From Euryodendron excelsum (Eukaryota; Streptophyta; Magnoliopsida; Ericales; Pentaphylacaceae): 64,000 bases of DNA. The notes under the pieces are model-generated. The model made no database searches, was not told where the DNA came from, and saw only the letters and a list, made by a program, of their open reading frames with translations. Every line of letters starts with the position of its first letter. Positions within the stretch are counted from its first letter, which is position 1. The stretch covers positions 31,268,501 through 31,332,500 of the forward strand of contig CM065394.1 of NCBI GenBank assembly GCA_033060915.1. The letters run 5' to 3'. The position numbers and the translations under genes were made by a program. Positions 36,913-49,287 of the stretch are shown here, piece by piece.

Positions 36913-37115
36913 AGGAATACGGAAATGGCGGAGGAGGAGGAGGAACTTGAGAAGAAAGGGGAAGAGAGTAAGGAGGAAGCGGATCTGAGGGTGGCAAGAA
37001 GGCGAAGAGAGGCAGAAAGGGGAGATTGAAGAAAGGGGAAGAAGGTTCCGAAAATATGCATCAGTATTGACAAGAAGGCGAAGAGTGAGCCGAGCTTCGA
37101 AAGGTCACTCAAAAC
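36913..37115 (+). repeat. Partial duplicate of DEK exon 1, upstream of the gene
   Basis: The sequence ATACGGAAATGGCGGAGGAG... matches 37466-37660 in DEK exon 1 nearly base for base, through AAGAAAGGGGAAGAAGGTTCC and GACAAGAAGGCGAAGA. Small indels break the frame: ATG at 36925 opens a 34-codon frame ending TGA at 37027-37029. If transcribed as 5' leader, this would be an upstream ORF. Confidence 0.75.
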
Positions 37116-37237
37116 TGTGGTCTCATCAGGGATCCCTAGGAAGACGGTCGAGGGTTTACCGGAGCCCTTTCTCTCTCTACATATACATACGCAAGCTATA
37201 TATCTACACATCTCTCTGTTCTTGAAGGTTCAGTTCG

Positions 37238-40200
37238 ATGGCGACGGAAACCCTAGTGGAGACGAAACAAGAGGACATAGCTAATGTCCAAGACAAAGGT
37301 GAACTGAAAGAAGAAGAGAAAGCAGAGGAGAAAGAGGAAGAAGGAGAGGGTGAAGAAGAGAGAGAAGCGGAAGAGAAAGGAGGGGATATGGAAATGGCGG
37401 AGGAGGAGGAGGAACCTGAGGAGAAAGGTGAAGAAGTGAGAGAAGCGGAAGAGAAAGAAGGAGGGGATACGGAAATGGCGGAGGAGGAGGAGGAACCTGA
37501 GAAGAAAGGGGAAGAGAGTAAGGAGGAAGCGGAGGAGGGTGGCAAGAAGGCGAAGAGAGGCAGAAAGGGGAGATTGAAGAAAGGGGAAGAAGGTTCCAAG
37601 AAAATTGCGAAAGATGACAAGAAGGCGAAGAACTTCAAGCTCGAAAATGTTCACTTTCCAAAGGAGCTATTGAGCGAGCGGTATTCGGAGCCCTCCGCAG
37701 GGAGAAGTGCAAACAAGGGATTTTCAATTGAAAAGGTACTAACAGTTATATACTAAGAGATGCGTTTTGTTCAACAATTTTTTTTTGTTTACATAATCTC
37801 GTGTTCCTACAAATTTTCAGATTTGTCAAAATACAGGATGCCGACCAGGGAAGGAAGACGGTCGATTATTTTCCGCATGGAGATACAGAGGGATTCATAT
37901 TGGAGATAAGGTAACGGACAAACAGAGACTCTTTTGTTCTAAGTTTATAGCTTTGGATTTGTTAGAATGCAATGCTTCATTCAGCCTTGAAATTACATCT
38001 ATGCCCCAGAAGTCAAAATACAGGGCCGAGGCACACAGCTTAAGGATATTCCGAACGGTACGTACTGATAGATGTTGACTTTGAGGAAGAATTCTACTGG
38101 CAATGGATGATTAGCACATATTTCTTTATAGCATGCCTTTAATTTGTCTTTCGTTATACATTTGATGCTGTTATTGTTCTATCTAACTAGAAAGTCTTGG
38201 GTTTTCATCGATCTTTGAACTTCAACTCAATGTCACTTTCCAAAGGAGCTATTGTTTTATTGTTCCAGTGTACAATCGTTGATTATTTTGATAGATACAG
38301 AGATTCATATTGGAGATAATAACGGACAAACGCAGAGACTCTTTTGTTTCTAAGTTTATAGCTTTGGATTTGTTAGATATGCAATGCTTCATTCAGCCTT
38401 GAAATTACATCTATGCCCCAGAAGCTAGAATTGCTTTATTTTGCACAATTTGGACTGCCCAATCATTTCAGCTGTTGTCCCCTACTTAGAGTACATTGAA
38501 AAAAAAAAAAACCTGGAGTAGTGAAGTGATTTGCATAATGCATTGCTGCCATGTCTACCTCTGAATTTTAGTGTGATCTTGGGTTTCACTTTCTAGTTTT
38601 GCAAGAAGTGTCCCTAACTGCACTGGTAAGGTGTCTTGTAGTGGACATAGTCAAAATACCTCACAATGTATGTTTTAATATGGAGGGATATTCAAGGTGC
38701 AGCACCCCAGCGAAACAAAAGGGATCTTGGGTTTCACTTTCTAGTTTTGCAAGAAGTGTCCCTAACTGCACTGGTAAGGTGTCTTGTAGTGGACATAGTC
38801 AAAATACCTCACAATGTATGTTTAATATGCTACAATAGAGGGATATTACAAGGTGCAGCACCCCAGCGAAACAAAGGGATAGATAAGTGTCTATTTCTTT
38901 GAAGTTTCTCTTATATTACTTGTGTTAATAGATGTTGGCATTGGTCTTGAACTTCCATAGTTGCAATAGAACGGTAGACATCAATTTCTCCGTCGAAGTA
39001 TGGAACCTCACTTTTGGAATTTCATTGAGTCCATTAGTATCTTTTGTGTTTCACATGTCAGATCATTCTCCTTGACATTTAGTGAGAAGAATGGGCACAA
39101 ATTAAATGGAAATGGGGATGTGCTTTTGTTTTAGTGAGTTGAAAAATATGTGCGACTTTACCATTCTTGGTTTCAGTTTACTTGAAGTAGATGACATGTT
39201 AGAGCTTTTAACCGAACCCAGGCCGCAAAAAACTCTTTTTTACTAAGCTTTGTTTTGAACTTATTTATCAAACTCAACTCCTCCTTAAAGTCGTGTTTTC
39301 AAATCACGACTTTAGTTGAAGTTGTGTTTTACTCCCACAAGTTCTATATCATATAGGCAAAACGAGGTCCAGATGAAGTTATGGTTTTAAAACACGACTT
39401 TGATAAAGTTGTGGATTTGTCTTAGACTTCCATATAAAATATGTAAAACAAGATTTAGTTAAAGTTGTAGCTTAAATACACGACTTCAGAAAGGAGTGAG
39501 TTTGGTAAATAAGTTCAAAACAGGCTGAGTTCAGTAGACAAGTTGTTTTTGGGACTCAATTTGGTTAAAAACTCTGATATGTTATATTGGAAAATAAGCT
39601 TGGTAAAGCACATATAAACATGACCACCACCTATTTGCTTAAGTATCTTTATTGGAAAATAAGCTTGGTAAAGCACATATATAAACAATCCTTGGTAAAG
39701 CACATATAAACATGACCACCACCTATTTGCTTAAGTGGCATCTTTTGCTCTGCTAGGTGAACACAAGGTACATCCAGGTGTGCTGTGGGTGTGTTGTGTA
39801 TGACTTATGCAGAGAAGGTAATTTCAAGATGTGTATTTTATGAATTTATATTTTTTCATCATTGACAGGGAATACTTCTATAAGGTAATAGTTTCATTAA
39901 GACAACAGGCCATAGAGTTGAAGTTTGGTGTGATACTTGGATTATATATTGCTCATAAATATAATGAATAAGTCCCATGGGTTTCTTTTTTTTCCTTCAT
40001 TTTGTTTCTCCTCTTTCCTTGTGCTCTATAAAGTTCACTTTGAGAAAGATAGATGATAATGGAAGCTCATGTTGTTAGTGTTGGGTAGGATTGTATTTGT
40101 TCCATAGAGTATGATAAGTCATTTGCGTTGTCACTCATGTTGTATGTATTTAAATAGTGTCAAAAACTAGAACTAATTGAAAGCAGATAGATCCAATTAA

Positions 40201-43200
40201 GTTTTGTTTATTTTTTTAATTGCAAGGCTACATTTAATAAAATTGGAATTGAAAATTTGCATGCATTATCTTGTTGTAATAGCATAGTCGGTTTCAATGT
40301 GGAAATTTATTATTGTTTTGTGGAAGACAATTATAAAATTTGGTTGAGACATATCAGCACAAACAAGTTGTATTCTGAGCAACAAATCACCAACATCATT
40401 TGTGTTCCTGAACTCCATTTGTTTGCATGCATCTCATTTAGGTTGTTGATGGGATCAAAAAATTTACAAGTGAGCTACATGTGAACGAGGAGTTAAAGAA
40501 AGTTATTTAGTGTGAAAGTTTGATTCTATGCTGTGCTTGCCTACTGGGAGTTCTTTGAAGCCTTATTCTTGACGTGATTTTTTTGATGGGATTATAATTT
40601 GAGGCAAAAATATGCAGCTGTGCCTTACATAGAGTTATTAATTTCTGGTTTTATTTAATTTTTGTTCAGCTTTCTTGTCACAGTATATTTTATGTGATCT
40701 TATGAACTCTTTTAGTGGCTTTCAAGTTGTCCAAGAGAAAACCTGATGACAACCTGCAGATGCTTCACACAATTCTTTTTGGCAAGAAAACAAAGGTTAC
40801 AGTTCCTGCATATGTTTTGTCTGTTTCTACTCATTACATTATTTTGAATGGAGTAGTAACCTGTGGTTATCTTGTAAGATGTTGAATAGTTTTTTTTGGT
40901 TTTATTGGCAGTCACATAGTTTGAAGAGAAACATAGGGCAGTTTTCTGGTTTTGTGTGGGTTGAAACTGAGGTATTTATTTTATATTTTTTAGGTTTCTT
41001 TTATTTGTTCCATAATTTATCTGATTTTGTATACATCCTTTTCCTTTTGTGTCTTGAATTTTTGCATCCGCGTAAATCAGTGCCTAAACATTTTTGCTGA
41101 ATAAATAATACATAAATATAAATGTTAATCCGAAATGTATATTGTTGTTTGTTTTTACATCTCTTCAGCAGGAGAAACAGAGGGCAAAGGTTAAGGAGAA
41201 AATTGATAAATGTGTTAAGGAAAAATTGTCAGATTTTTGTGATGTCCTGAATATTCCAATTAATAAGGGCAATGTGAAGAAGGTAAGTGTTTATGAATGA
41301 TGAAATTCCATTGTTTATGCGTGGTATTTAAATGATTGGTTACTTTTGTCTCTCAATTATACTTAAAGGAGGAACTTTCAGCAAAGTTGTTGGAGTTTTT
41401 AGAGTCTCCACATCCTACCACAGATACTATGCTTGCTGACAAGGAACAGGTGAAAATATTTTCGTCTTTTCTTTTTTTTTTGTTCTTTTATTTATTTATT
41501 TTTTTATACATATATTTTCATGTGGTTGCCATGGTGAGAATTAGAGCTGAAATTTGTTCTAACATCTCAATCTCAGAAAGGTAAAAAGCAAAAGGGGAAG
41601 GCCACAACAAGCGGAACTGCAATTTCTGGAAAGGCATCTGGAGAAGCATCAGTCAAGGTTTGTTTTGTTCTGTATTGTTAAGCCCAAAATTGTTTTCTAT
41701 GGATCATTTGAATATGGAGAAAATATTCATTGTGGATATTGCAATGGCATATGGTAAAATTGACATACTGCTATTGTTTTGACCATATCCTTCCCAATTC
41801 CCTCACAGTAATTTAGAAATCTGTATCTGATAGATATTTTTGAGGTTTGTTTGACTTCGTATCTAATCCAGAGACGTGCTTGAATGATCAACTTGTTGTT
41901 CAGTGGAATACACCTTTGTATGATGTGAACTGTTCCTCTTCTTGAATACTTTTGATCTGAACATGTCTGATTTTGGTCTCTGACCAGTATAAGGAAATTG
42001 AGGATCATAGTTTGGGGCTATTAGGTGATTATCCCTTGGAGCTTTGGACACGGGCAGCAATAATGCTGCACTTCACATAATTTTAGATTTCACCATCCCT
42101 TATGTCTTTCCTTCAAATTTTTGAGCTGAATAAAGGGCTTCAAGAGCAATGATGTTTCTGTTAAAGTTTGAGATATTATAGGTTCCTTGACAAGTTCCTC
42201 AGCTTTAATTCTTTTCCATTTTTCATTCATAAATTCATAATTATCTTTTAGGTGATTGTTCCCTTTTAAGTCATTGGTTTTTGTTGGAAAGTGTTGGGAA
42301 GGGACCATTATGTGTGGCATTAAGCTATGCTACATGGACTCTTTTGGATGTGTGAAGTACCATTTGACACTTGGGTTCTGACTCTTGGGTTAGGGTGTGG
42401 TTATGTGTATGAGATGTGTCCAAGACGTGGGTTTTTTCGTTAAGAGTATTGTTATGGGTATGAGATACGCGTCCTCTATTTTGTTGGACATTCACCCAAC
42501 AAGAATGTTAAGTAATTCGAGTTTGACTTATAATCATGCATAAAACTGCCATATTATGAATGAAATGACGCTTTGTAAACACACTTTTATCATAGAAAAT
42601 AGAATAAATATGCTAAGAAATATGAATATTTTTTTATGCCCATGTGTCCTTGAACATAGGAATTAGATAGTTTTGGAACATAATATTGACACCCATACCC
42701 GGGTAACATACACAGTAAGTTTAACAACCAAAAAGGTGGTAGCCCGTGTTTGATGTCCTCTTGAGTTCCTAGGAGTCACTGTTGTAGCTTGCATTAGTTT
42801 GGTGGCAACAAATTGGATTTACTTGAACACAAATGATAGCCGCCCCTTTATATTACCTCAATCCATAATTTCCTAGACACATGGTCTTATAGATCATCTT
42901 TTTTGGATAGGTGGTTGCCTTGATCATGATGTCCCTTTCGTTGATGTTTGCTTCTACATATGTAATTTTGATCATCACCTCAATTTAGGGTCTTGGAGTG
43001 CTTAAAGCTAGGTTGTTTCCTTAAAATGTTGTTGTTGTATGCGGTTTGTGAGTTGCCGGGCTCCTAAACACTTGCATGGCCTCAATATATGGTCGATTAA
43101 TACTTTGAACTACTGTGCTAAATGTTTGTGGCAGTGATGCCTTGATTGATGTTGCCTTATTGTGTGGAGGATATCTTTTTGCCTCAGGCTCTCAATAATA

Positions 43201-45276
43201 ATTACATTGATATATGATCTGGTTAGACCTCTAACTACGATACCTTTATGATCTCTTTTTCATATACGGAAACTATTGGTGTAGCATATCAGTGAGGAAC
43301 CAGTGATATTTTGGAGAGAACTTTACATTGTAGGTACTGCCTAGTTGTAAAATCTGGTTGTTAGCATGTTGCTCTAGTTAATATACAGAGACTAAGATGC
43401 AAAACTAATATGTTGCCTTTGATGTGTGGCCTGTAAAAACCTTTAATTATCTTGCTATAATTTATGGTAGTTAGCATGTTGTGCTAATGGTTAACTGCCT
43501 CTGTGATGTTGCTTTAGTTAATTTTAGGAAGCAAATTTCTGTGTTGCCTTGATTTATAGATCCACTATTGTGCTTCAGGTCCTTAAACCGAGTATTTGCC
43601 GTTGTATATGTTTTTATTGGACTTAAATGCTCATGTTATGAAGATGAATGCCTCATTATCATGTTGGTTCCTTAAGGGTTGTCTAAATTTGATGCAATTT
43701 TGGTGTTGCCTTGGTGAATTCTTTCTTCAATTGGTGGCTTTGTAGCTCTTTGACTACTATCATAACTCCAGAAATTGTTGCCTCAATTTGTTGGAGCTAT
43801 GTTGTTGGCTTGATTGCCAGTTGTTTTAATGCCCATATGTTAATTAAGCAGCCTAGCCTCATTGAACAATTACTCCGTAGTTCTTGTCTGCATGGTGTAA
43901 CAGAGTCAGGTTTCTTGGTATTATTTTCATTTGTTGGGATTCTCTCTGATTGTAATACGATAAACTCTTATCTCTAACTGTTAGTGACTTTTTCCCTTTG
44001 AATTTGTTTGATTATTCGTTTTTAACATCTAGAAGCGGAAGCGAACCCCTCAAGTTGGGGAGAAGCGCAAGCGCTCTTCCAAAACTGAGGAAGAAAAAGT
44101 TGATGATGAAGTTGAAACTTCAGACACAAAAAATGTATCTCTAGATGATGGTGACAATGATACAGTTCCAAAGGAAGAGAGTGATCAGGAAGGGAGTAAG
44201 TCTGAAGAAGTGGAAGATGATGAGCCAAAGGAGCAGATGCCAATTGAAAAAAAATCTTCCAAAAAGAATGTGAAGGATTCTGGGGCTAAAGCTAGCAAGA
44301 AATCTAAATCTGCCAAGAAGGGTACCCCTACAAAATCCATCAAAACTCCTTCAGAATCTACTAAGAAATTGTCCAGTTCAACTTCAAAGAAAGGTGCTAG
44401 TGATGCTGATGGAGCTTCTGGATCAGCTTCTAAACCCAAGGTCTCTGCAACTAAAAAGAAAAAGGTTGAAAAGGAGAGTGAGGACCAAAATGCATCTGCC
44501 AAGGAGAAAGCATCAAGCAAGAAACGGCCAAGCAAGTCTTCTTCAAAAGTATCAGCAAAGGATCAAGGTGCATATTTTTCTTTTTATTCTTTAATGATAC
44601 TAATGCTTGAATTGACTCTGAAGTCTGCATTTAAATTTTTTTTATCATGAAATTTATCAGCCTGTCATTTTTAAGCTCTCTTGATTGAGTTCTTGGAAAT
44701 ACCATTGCTACATAAGGGTGTTCAAAGAAGGTTTTATCTTTTCCCCTTTTTATATGTATGCCACAATTTCACACATTTCTTGACCAACTTCATGGATATC
44801 TGTTGGAATAGGAAAAGGAAAAGCTAGCAAGAAGCGTAAGCCAGAACCCAGCAAAGAGGAGATGCATGCTGTAGTTGTGGATATTCTGAAGGAAGTGGAC
44901 TTCAATACTGTAAGTAGTGCCTGTTTTGTGACCCTGAATAGTTTAACGTTCAAGTCTGCGTGGGTTTTGTCATTCTCAAGGCTCCTATACTTCTCATAAT
45001 GCAGGCTACTTTATCTGATATTCTCAGGCAACTTGGTAAGGTTCATGTCTTATTACGTTACAGATTATAGTATTATTTTATTGTCCTAAATAGTGATTGT
45101 TGGAAATGGTTATACTAGGCTCCCACTTTGGTGTGGATCTAATGCACAGAAAAGCAGAGGTGAAGGCTATAATCACAGATGTTATAAATAACATGTCTGA
45201 TGAGGAAGATGAAGGGGAGGAAGCTGACAGTGGAGATGATGCTGAGAAAGATGAGGATGCTGACAACGATGCTTAG
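37238..45276 (+). CDS. DEK domain-containing chromatin-associated protein
   Basis: Eleven exons: 37238-37735, 38024-38057, 40716-40795, 40912-40971, 41169-41282, 41369-41449, 41577-41657, 44033-44567, 44812-44909, 45005-45035 and 45119-45276, giving 589 aa. DEK proteins bind DNA and histones and affect chromatin topology and transcription; plant DEKs are nuclear. Visible parts: an acidic/Lys N-terminus (1-145) with a repeated block around GGDxEMAEEEEEPE; the DEK/SAP-like core with GRGTQLKDIPN, LHTILFGKK and GQFSGFVW (W220); a long Lys/Ser/Glu disordered segment with KRKR motifs (317-495); and a C-terminal DEK_C domain (about 506-560, SKEEMHAVVVDILKEVDF...VDLMHRKAEVKAIITDVI). All splice phases agree. 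Introns 2 (2.66 kb) and 7 (2.4 kb) are large and carry duplications. Exon 5 has a CAGCAG acceptor, so Gln may be alternatively included. Confidence 0.92.
37865..38423 (+). repeat. Direct duplication around DEK exon 2
   Basis: Blocks with ATACAGAG..GATTCATATTGGAGATAA, AGAGACTCTTTTGTT and TTCAGCCTTGAAATTACATC occur at 37865-38012 and again at 38281-38423. The second copy is preceded by a scrap of exon 1 (TCACTTTCCAAAGGAGCTAT at 38233), so the duplicated unit once ran from exon 1 into intron 1. Confidence 0.75.
38575..38880 (+). repeat. 148-bp tandem duplication in DEK intron 2
   Basis: A unit starting GATCTTGGGTTTCACTTTCT occurs at 38575 and 38723, near-identical through GCAGCACCCCAGCGAAACAA. 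The only differences are small indels such as an added TGCTACAA in the second copy, which suggests a recent event. Confidence 0.9.
39245..39530. mobile_element. TIR element of the ACAACTT family in DEK intron 2
   Basis: The left arm TGTTTTGAACTTATTTATCA and the reverse complement of the right arm (TGGTAAATAAGTTCAAAACA) match. The interior repeats CACGACTTTAGTTGAAGTTG-like units about four times. It is a diverged relative of the elements at 5064 and 29128. Confidence 0.5.
39588..39738 (+). repeat. Direct duplication in DEK intron 2
   Basis: ATTGGAAAATAAGCTTGGTA followed by AAGCACATATAAACATGACC occurs at about 39588 and in an expanded form at 39652-39735, with TTGCTTAAGT closing both copies. 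Confidence 0.8.
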
Positions 45277-46925
45277 TCCCATTCAAGTGGGTTCAGAAGC
45301 CTCAAATGACCCTTGTAGTGCAGTTGTAGTACAGTTGCAGTAGTACAAAAAAATCATCAGCAAATAGGGGCCCTTCAATCCCTGGACCTATCCAAATGTA
45401 TGTCCCAAGCTAGGTTTGTCTGTACCATAGACATTAACCCGTAGATGCTTTACCTGATATCGTAGTTTCTTCTTCTTCTTCTTCTTCTCTCTCAAGTTAT
45501 TTTCTCTTCCATTATAGCTTTCTTGTAGTTTTACTTAGGTTGGCATTTTTTTTTCTCTGTTACAACTCCTTGAAGATTTTCTGAGGTGATATGCAGTTAT
45601 ATTACTTGTTGTAAATGGGCAGTAAATTTCTTCTCTGCCAAATGAAATGAAATGATTGAACTGTTTCTTCTGAACTCTGATGGGCTGAAGCTATGGGTTT
45701 GAGTAAATTTTAGCAGTTGATCTGCAAGTTTGTTTTGGCAGTTGAGTTGAAGACTATGTTTTCTGGGGTCTTTGGAATAGTAGCATTCCTTTATTTGGGT
45801 ATTCAGATTTCAGTGGAAGGGTAGTTGTAATCTATGGGATGGTTGAAAGTGAAATGGATGATAGCAAGCATTCATTTTTTGCTCGAGAGATTTTCCAATT
45901 TTCTCGCGTGTGTCAATTTTCTGGGCTCTTCAGAAGTGAATTGATGGTTGTCCGCTTGTGCATTTGAATCAGTATGATGCCTTAGCAATTTTGCTGTGTA
46001 TAATCTGTATATCTGCTTTGGCAAGTGGCTGTAAATCTTATTAGGTACCGGATCAGATTTCTGCGAGCCTTTGCAACCAGTGGATCCACCTTGTGCATGC
46101 AGGTGTAGGGCGGCTTGTGGACCTCTCTTACTAACTTTTTGTGATATTTATGTGTTTTTATGAACTTTTCTCTTTTTCTTGTAGCATTGCATTACCCTAA
46201 TAGTTAAAAAATTAGTTGTTTGGGGTTTGGTATTTCTTGTCAAACCGGGAAAACAACTTTCCCATTATGTTAAACCCCCAAGTACTTCATGTTGATTGAG
46301 AGATCTCAACGAAATGGGCATCTTAAATTTATTTCGTATACTCCTTTGCAGAGAATACGGAAGATTGTCAAACTTGGAGAAAAATGGAAATGATTGTCGT
46401 CGGAGAGATTTGCGCAAAAACACTTTAGCAAATGACTCCACAATGGTAAATAAACTTGACACAGGCCCTGAAAAAGATCCACAGCTGGTTGCTGGTTCAA
46501 TAAATCTGGCTCGTATTGGAAAACCCACAAGCCATTTAACATTCTCTGGTTGGCAACTGGTAAATTCTTGATGCTGGGCTATTGAAGGTAAAGAATTAAT
46601 TGTGGGGTTAGAGCCTAAAATGGGGAAAAAAGCTAGATGTATGTATACATACATCTACCACGAGTTAATGCCATTAGAATAATCTAACTGGGGGCTTTGC
46701 CCCAAAAGGGTGGCGAAAGCTGCTCTGCTGCGTAAAAGTGTGACACCATAGCATTGAGAATTTGATCATAATCTTCAGCTCCCATCTTTTAGACTGAAAA
46801 CAAACAAATTGGACCGAAAGATGGCGGGCAGGCTAGCCTCATAATTCATGGAATTGGACAAATTTGCTAGTGTTTTTAATTGTATTATGAGTTGATCAAG
46901 TAACCAAAATTTGGATGCCAACCCC
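45277..46925. other. DEK 3' region and intergenic DNA
   Basis: DEK 3' UTR, then DNA without a recognisable gene. A CTT microsatellite lies at 45468-45488. Frames at 46265-46654 on both strands are unlike any family I know. Confidence 0.45.
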
Positions 46926-47201
46926 ACCTACCCAACCCCCACACCCAGTCTCTCTTCATCCACGCCAGACCTTATGACTGGTAATGTTTTGGTACCCTAC
47001 CGCCATCTACATGACAACACCAGAATCTGATGTTCAAAACTTGACTCAAAGAAACTCTCTCTCTCTCTCTCTCTTAAAAAAACAGCTGGGAGTAAAATAG
47101 CTCCAATGAAGCATCAGCACCCGTCTCTTTCATGGTCTCAACTTTTGTTTACCAAAACATTTAATTGTCAATCTTCCTATTCCCAGCTTATTCCTATATA
47201 A
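46926..47201 (+). promoter_or_regulatory. ASFT promoter: AC element and TATA box
   Basis: ACCTACC at 46926-46932 is an exact AC-I element, the binding site of R2R3-MYB factors on phenylpropanoid genes, and sits in a C-rich stretch (CCCAACCCCC). TATATAA at 47195-47201 lies about 265 bp upstream of the ATG. A (CT)n tract at 47298-47322 would be in the leader. Placement fits a MYB-regulated suberin gene; this is inferred. Confidence 0.5.
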
Positions 47202-47459
47202 CATCTTCAACACATCTGCCAGCAACACTTCTGCATCACATTGATTGCAAACTTCTGCATCAAGGGGTGTGTTTTATTTGGATTCCTAGTATGCTCTCTC
47301 TCTCTCTCTCTCTCTTCATTTTCTAACTCTTGAAATGCTATTCCATTTACTGCACCAAACTCATACACAATTTTCTCTTCTGCATTTCACTTACCTCTCT
47401 CACTGTATAATTCTCTTTGTTTTGTGACTCAGGCTTAGGAACTGGAGGAGTTTCTTCCA

Positions 47460-49287
47460 ATGGAGAATGGTAAGTTTGAACTTCTTGTGAAGCAAGGAGA
47501 GCCAACTCTTGTTCCTCCTGCAGAGGAAACAGAGAAGGGTCTTTACTTCCTCTCGAACCTTGACCAGAACATAGCCGTGGTGGTTCGGACAATTTACTGC
47601 TTTAAATCTGAGAAAGGCAATGAGAAAGCAGTTGAAGTCATCAAGAATGCTCTCTCGAATGTTCTTGTTCATTACTATCCACTCGCCGGGCGGCTGACAA
47701 TTAGCCCCGAGGGGAAGCTTATACTGGATTGTAGTGGGGAAGGTGCTGTTTTTGTTGAGGCAGAAGCAAACTGTACAATAGAAGAAATTGGTGACAGCAC
47801 AAAGCCTGATCCTGTGACCCTTGGGAAGCTGGTTTACGACATTCCTGGTGCCAAAAACATACTGGAAGTGCCTCCTCTGGTGGCTCAGGTTTGTCATTTT
47901 ATCTGGACCTTCTCTTTTTCATTGGTGATTATCTATTTGGTTACTGCTTTATTTTGTTTTTCGTATTCTTAGAAACAAAAATATTGGGAACTTCTCGTTT
48001 TTTCTGTTCTCGGAAAAAAAAAAAGGACTATCAGAATTACCTTGGTTTTCATATTCAAATGAAAACGGTTCCGAAACTTAGAAACCGCCTTTTTTTTATT
48101 CCTAAAGAGGTGTTCTCTGAAAAATTTACTGAAAAAAGATACCGAACCGGTCTGCCAAATCCTGTCTTGAGTTTTCGAAACTGGTTTGCGGTTCTGGTGA
48201 ATTTCGAAAAACGAAAATCAAAATCAAAACCGTTGCCAAACAAAGTTAAAACACTTAATCTCACTGGTGGAAGTATAATTGGTGTCATATCAAAGTATAC
48301 CTAGTTTAGTAATTAACTAATGTCACATGAGGGTACAAAAATTTCATAGGATCAGGGTCAAGAATTACACATTTTCTGGTAAAACATCTTTATAAGAGAA
48401 TATTATACAGTGCTCATTTCATCTTCCAGGTGACGAAGTTCAAATGTGGAGGGTTTGTTCTTGGGCTATGCATGAACCATAACACCTTTGATGGTCTTGG
48501 TGCAATGGAATTTGTGAATTCATGGGGTGAAACTGCCAGAGGCCTACCTCTGAAGGTCCCTCCATGTCTGGACAGAAGCATACTCAAAGCTCGAAACCCG
48601 CCAAAGATTGAGTTCCCCCATCATGAATTTGCAGAGATTGAAGACAAATCAGACACTGCTGAACTTTACAAAGAAGAAATGCTCTACAGGTCGTTCTGCT
48701 TTGATCCCAACAAGCTCGAACAACTGAAGTTGAAAGCCATAGAAGATGGAGCTCTAGACAAGTGCACTACATTTGAAGTCCTTTCTGCATTTGTTTGGAG
48801 AGCTAGAAGTCAGGCACTGAAGTTGAAGCCTGATCAACAGACAAAGCTCCTCTTTGCTGTCGATGGACGGTCCAGATTTAACCCGCCACTCCCGGAAGGT
48901 TACTTTGGCAATGGGATTGTGTTAACAAATTCACTTTGCAGTGCAGGTGAGCTAGTTGAGAATCAATTGTCATTTACTGTAAGACTGGTTCAAGAAGCAG
49001 TGAAGATGGTGACAGATAGTTATATGAGATCAGCCATAGATTATTTTGAAGTAACAAGAGCAAGGCCTTCTCTGGCTTCAACCCTTCTGATCACCACTTG
49101 GTCTAGGCTTTCATTCCATACTACAGATTTTGGATGGGGAGAGCCTCTCTTGTCAGGCCCTGTGGCTTTGCCTGAGAAGGAAGTGATTCTGTTTCTCTCC
49201 CATGGGAAAGAGAGGAAAAGCATCAACGTTCTTCTGGGCTTGCCGGCTCTGGCGATGAAAACCTTTCAAGAGCTTATGGAGATCTAG
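47460..49287 (+). CDS. BAHD acyltransferase, omega-hydroxypalmitate O-feruloyl transferase (ASFT/HHT1-like)
   Basis: Exons 47460-47888 and 48430-49287 give 428 aa. The enzyme transfers feruloyl groups from feruloyl-CoA to omega-hydroxy fatty acids and fatty alcohols, supplying suberin aromatics in root, periderm and seed coat; it is cytosolic. BAHD hallmarks are present: the HXXXD catalytic motif as HNTFD (His160-Asp164) and DFGWG (376-380). Long blocks match the ASFT family as I recall it: [64 protein letters not shown] and [13 protein letters not shown]. The single intron falls after VAQ, a usual BAHD position. The catalytic motif reads HNTFD where the homologue I recall has HCMFD; both satisfy HXXXD. 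The gene appears intact. Other BAHDs (FACT, DCR) fit less well. Confidence 0.93.
47925..48270. other. Possible small insertion in ASFT intron
   Basis: Intron 1 carries inverted scraps such as GAAACAAAAATATTGGGAAC near one end and AATCAAAACCGTTGCC near the other, with GAAACGG/CCG motifs between. It may be a decayed hAT-like MITE, but no clean TIR or target duplication was found. Confidence 0.25.

Noticed and set aside
36699..37654. Minus-strand Ser/Phe/Leu-rich frames opposite DEK exon 1
   Set aside because: Antisense of Glu/Lys-rich coding DNA, which naturally reads open as Ser/Phe/Leu.
46265..46654. Overlapping frames on both strands downstream of DEK
   Set aside because: No recognisable family, and frames on both strands are open by chance.
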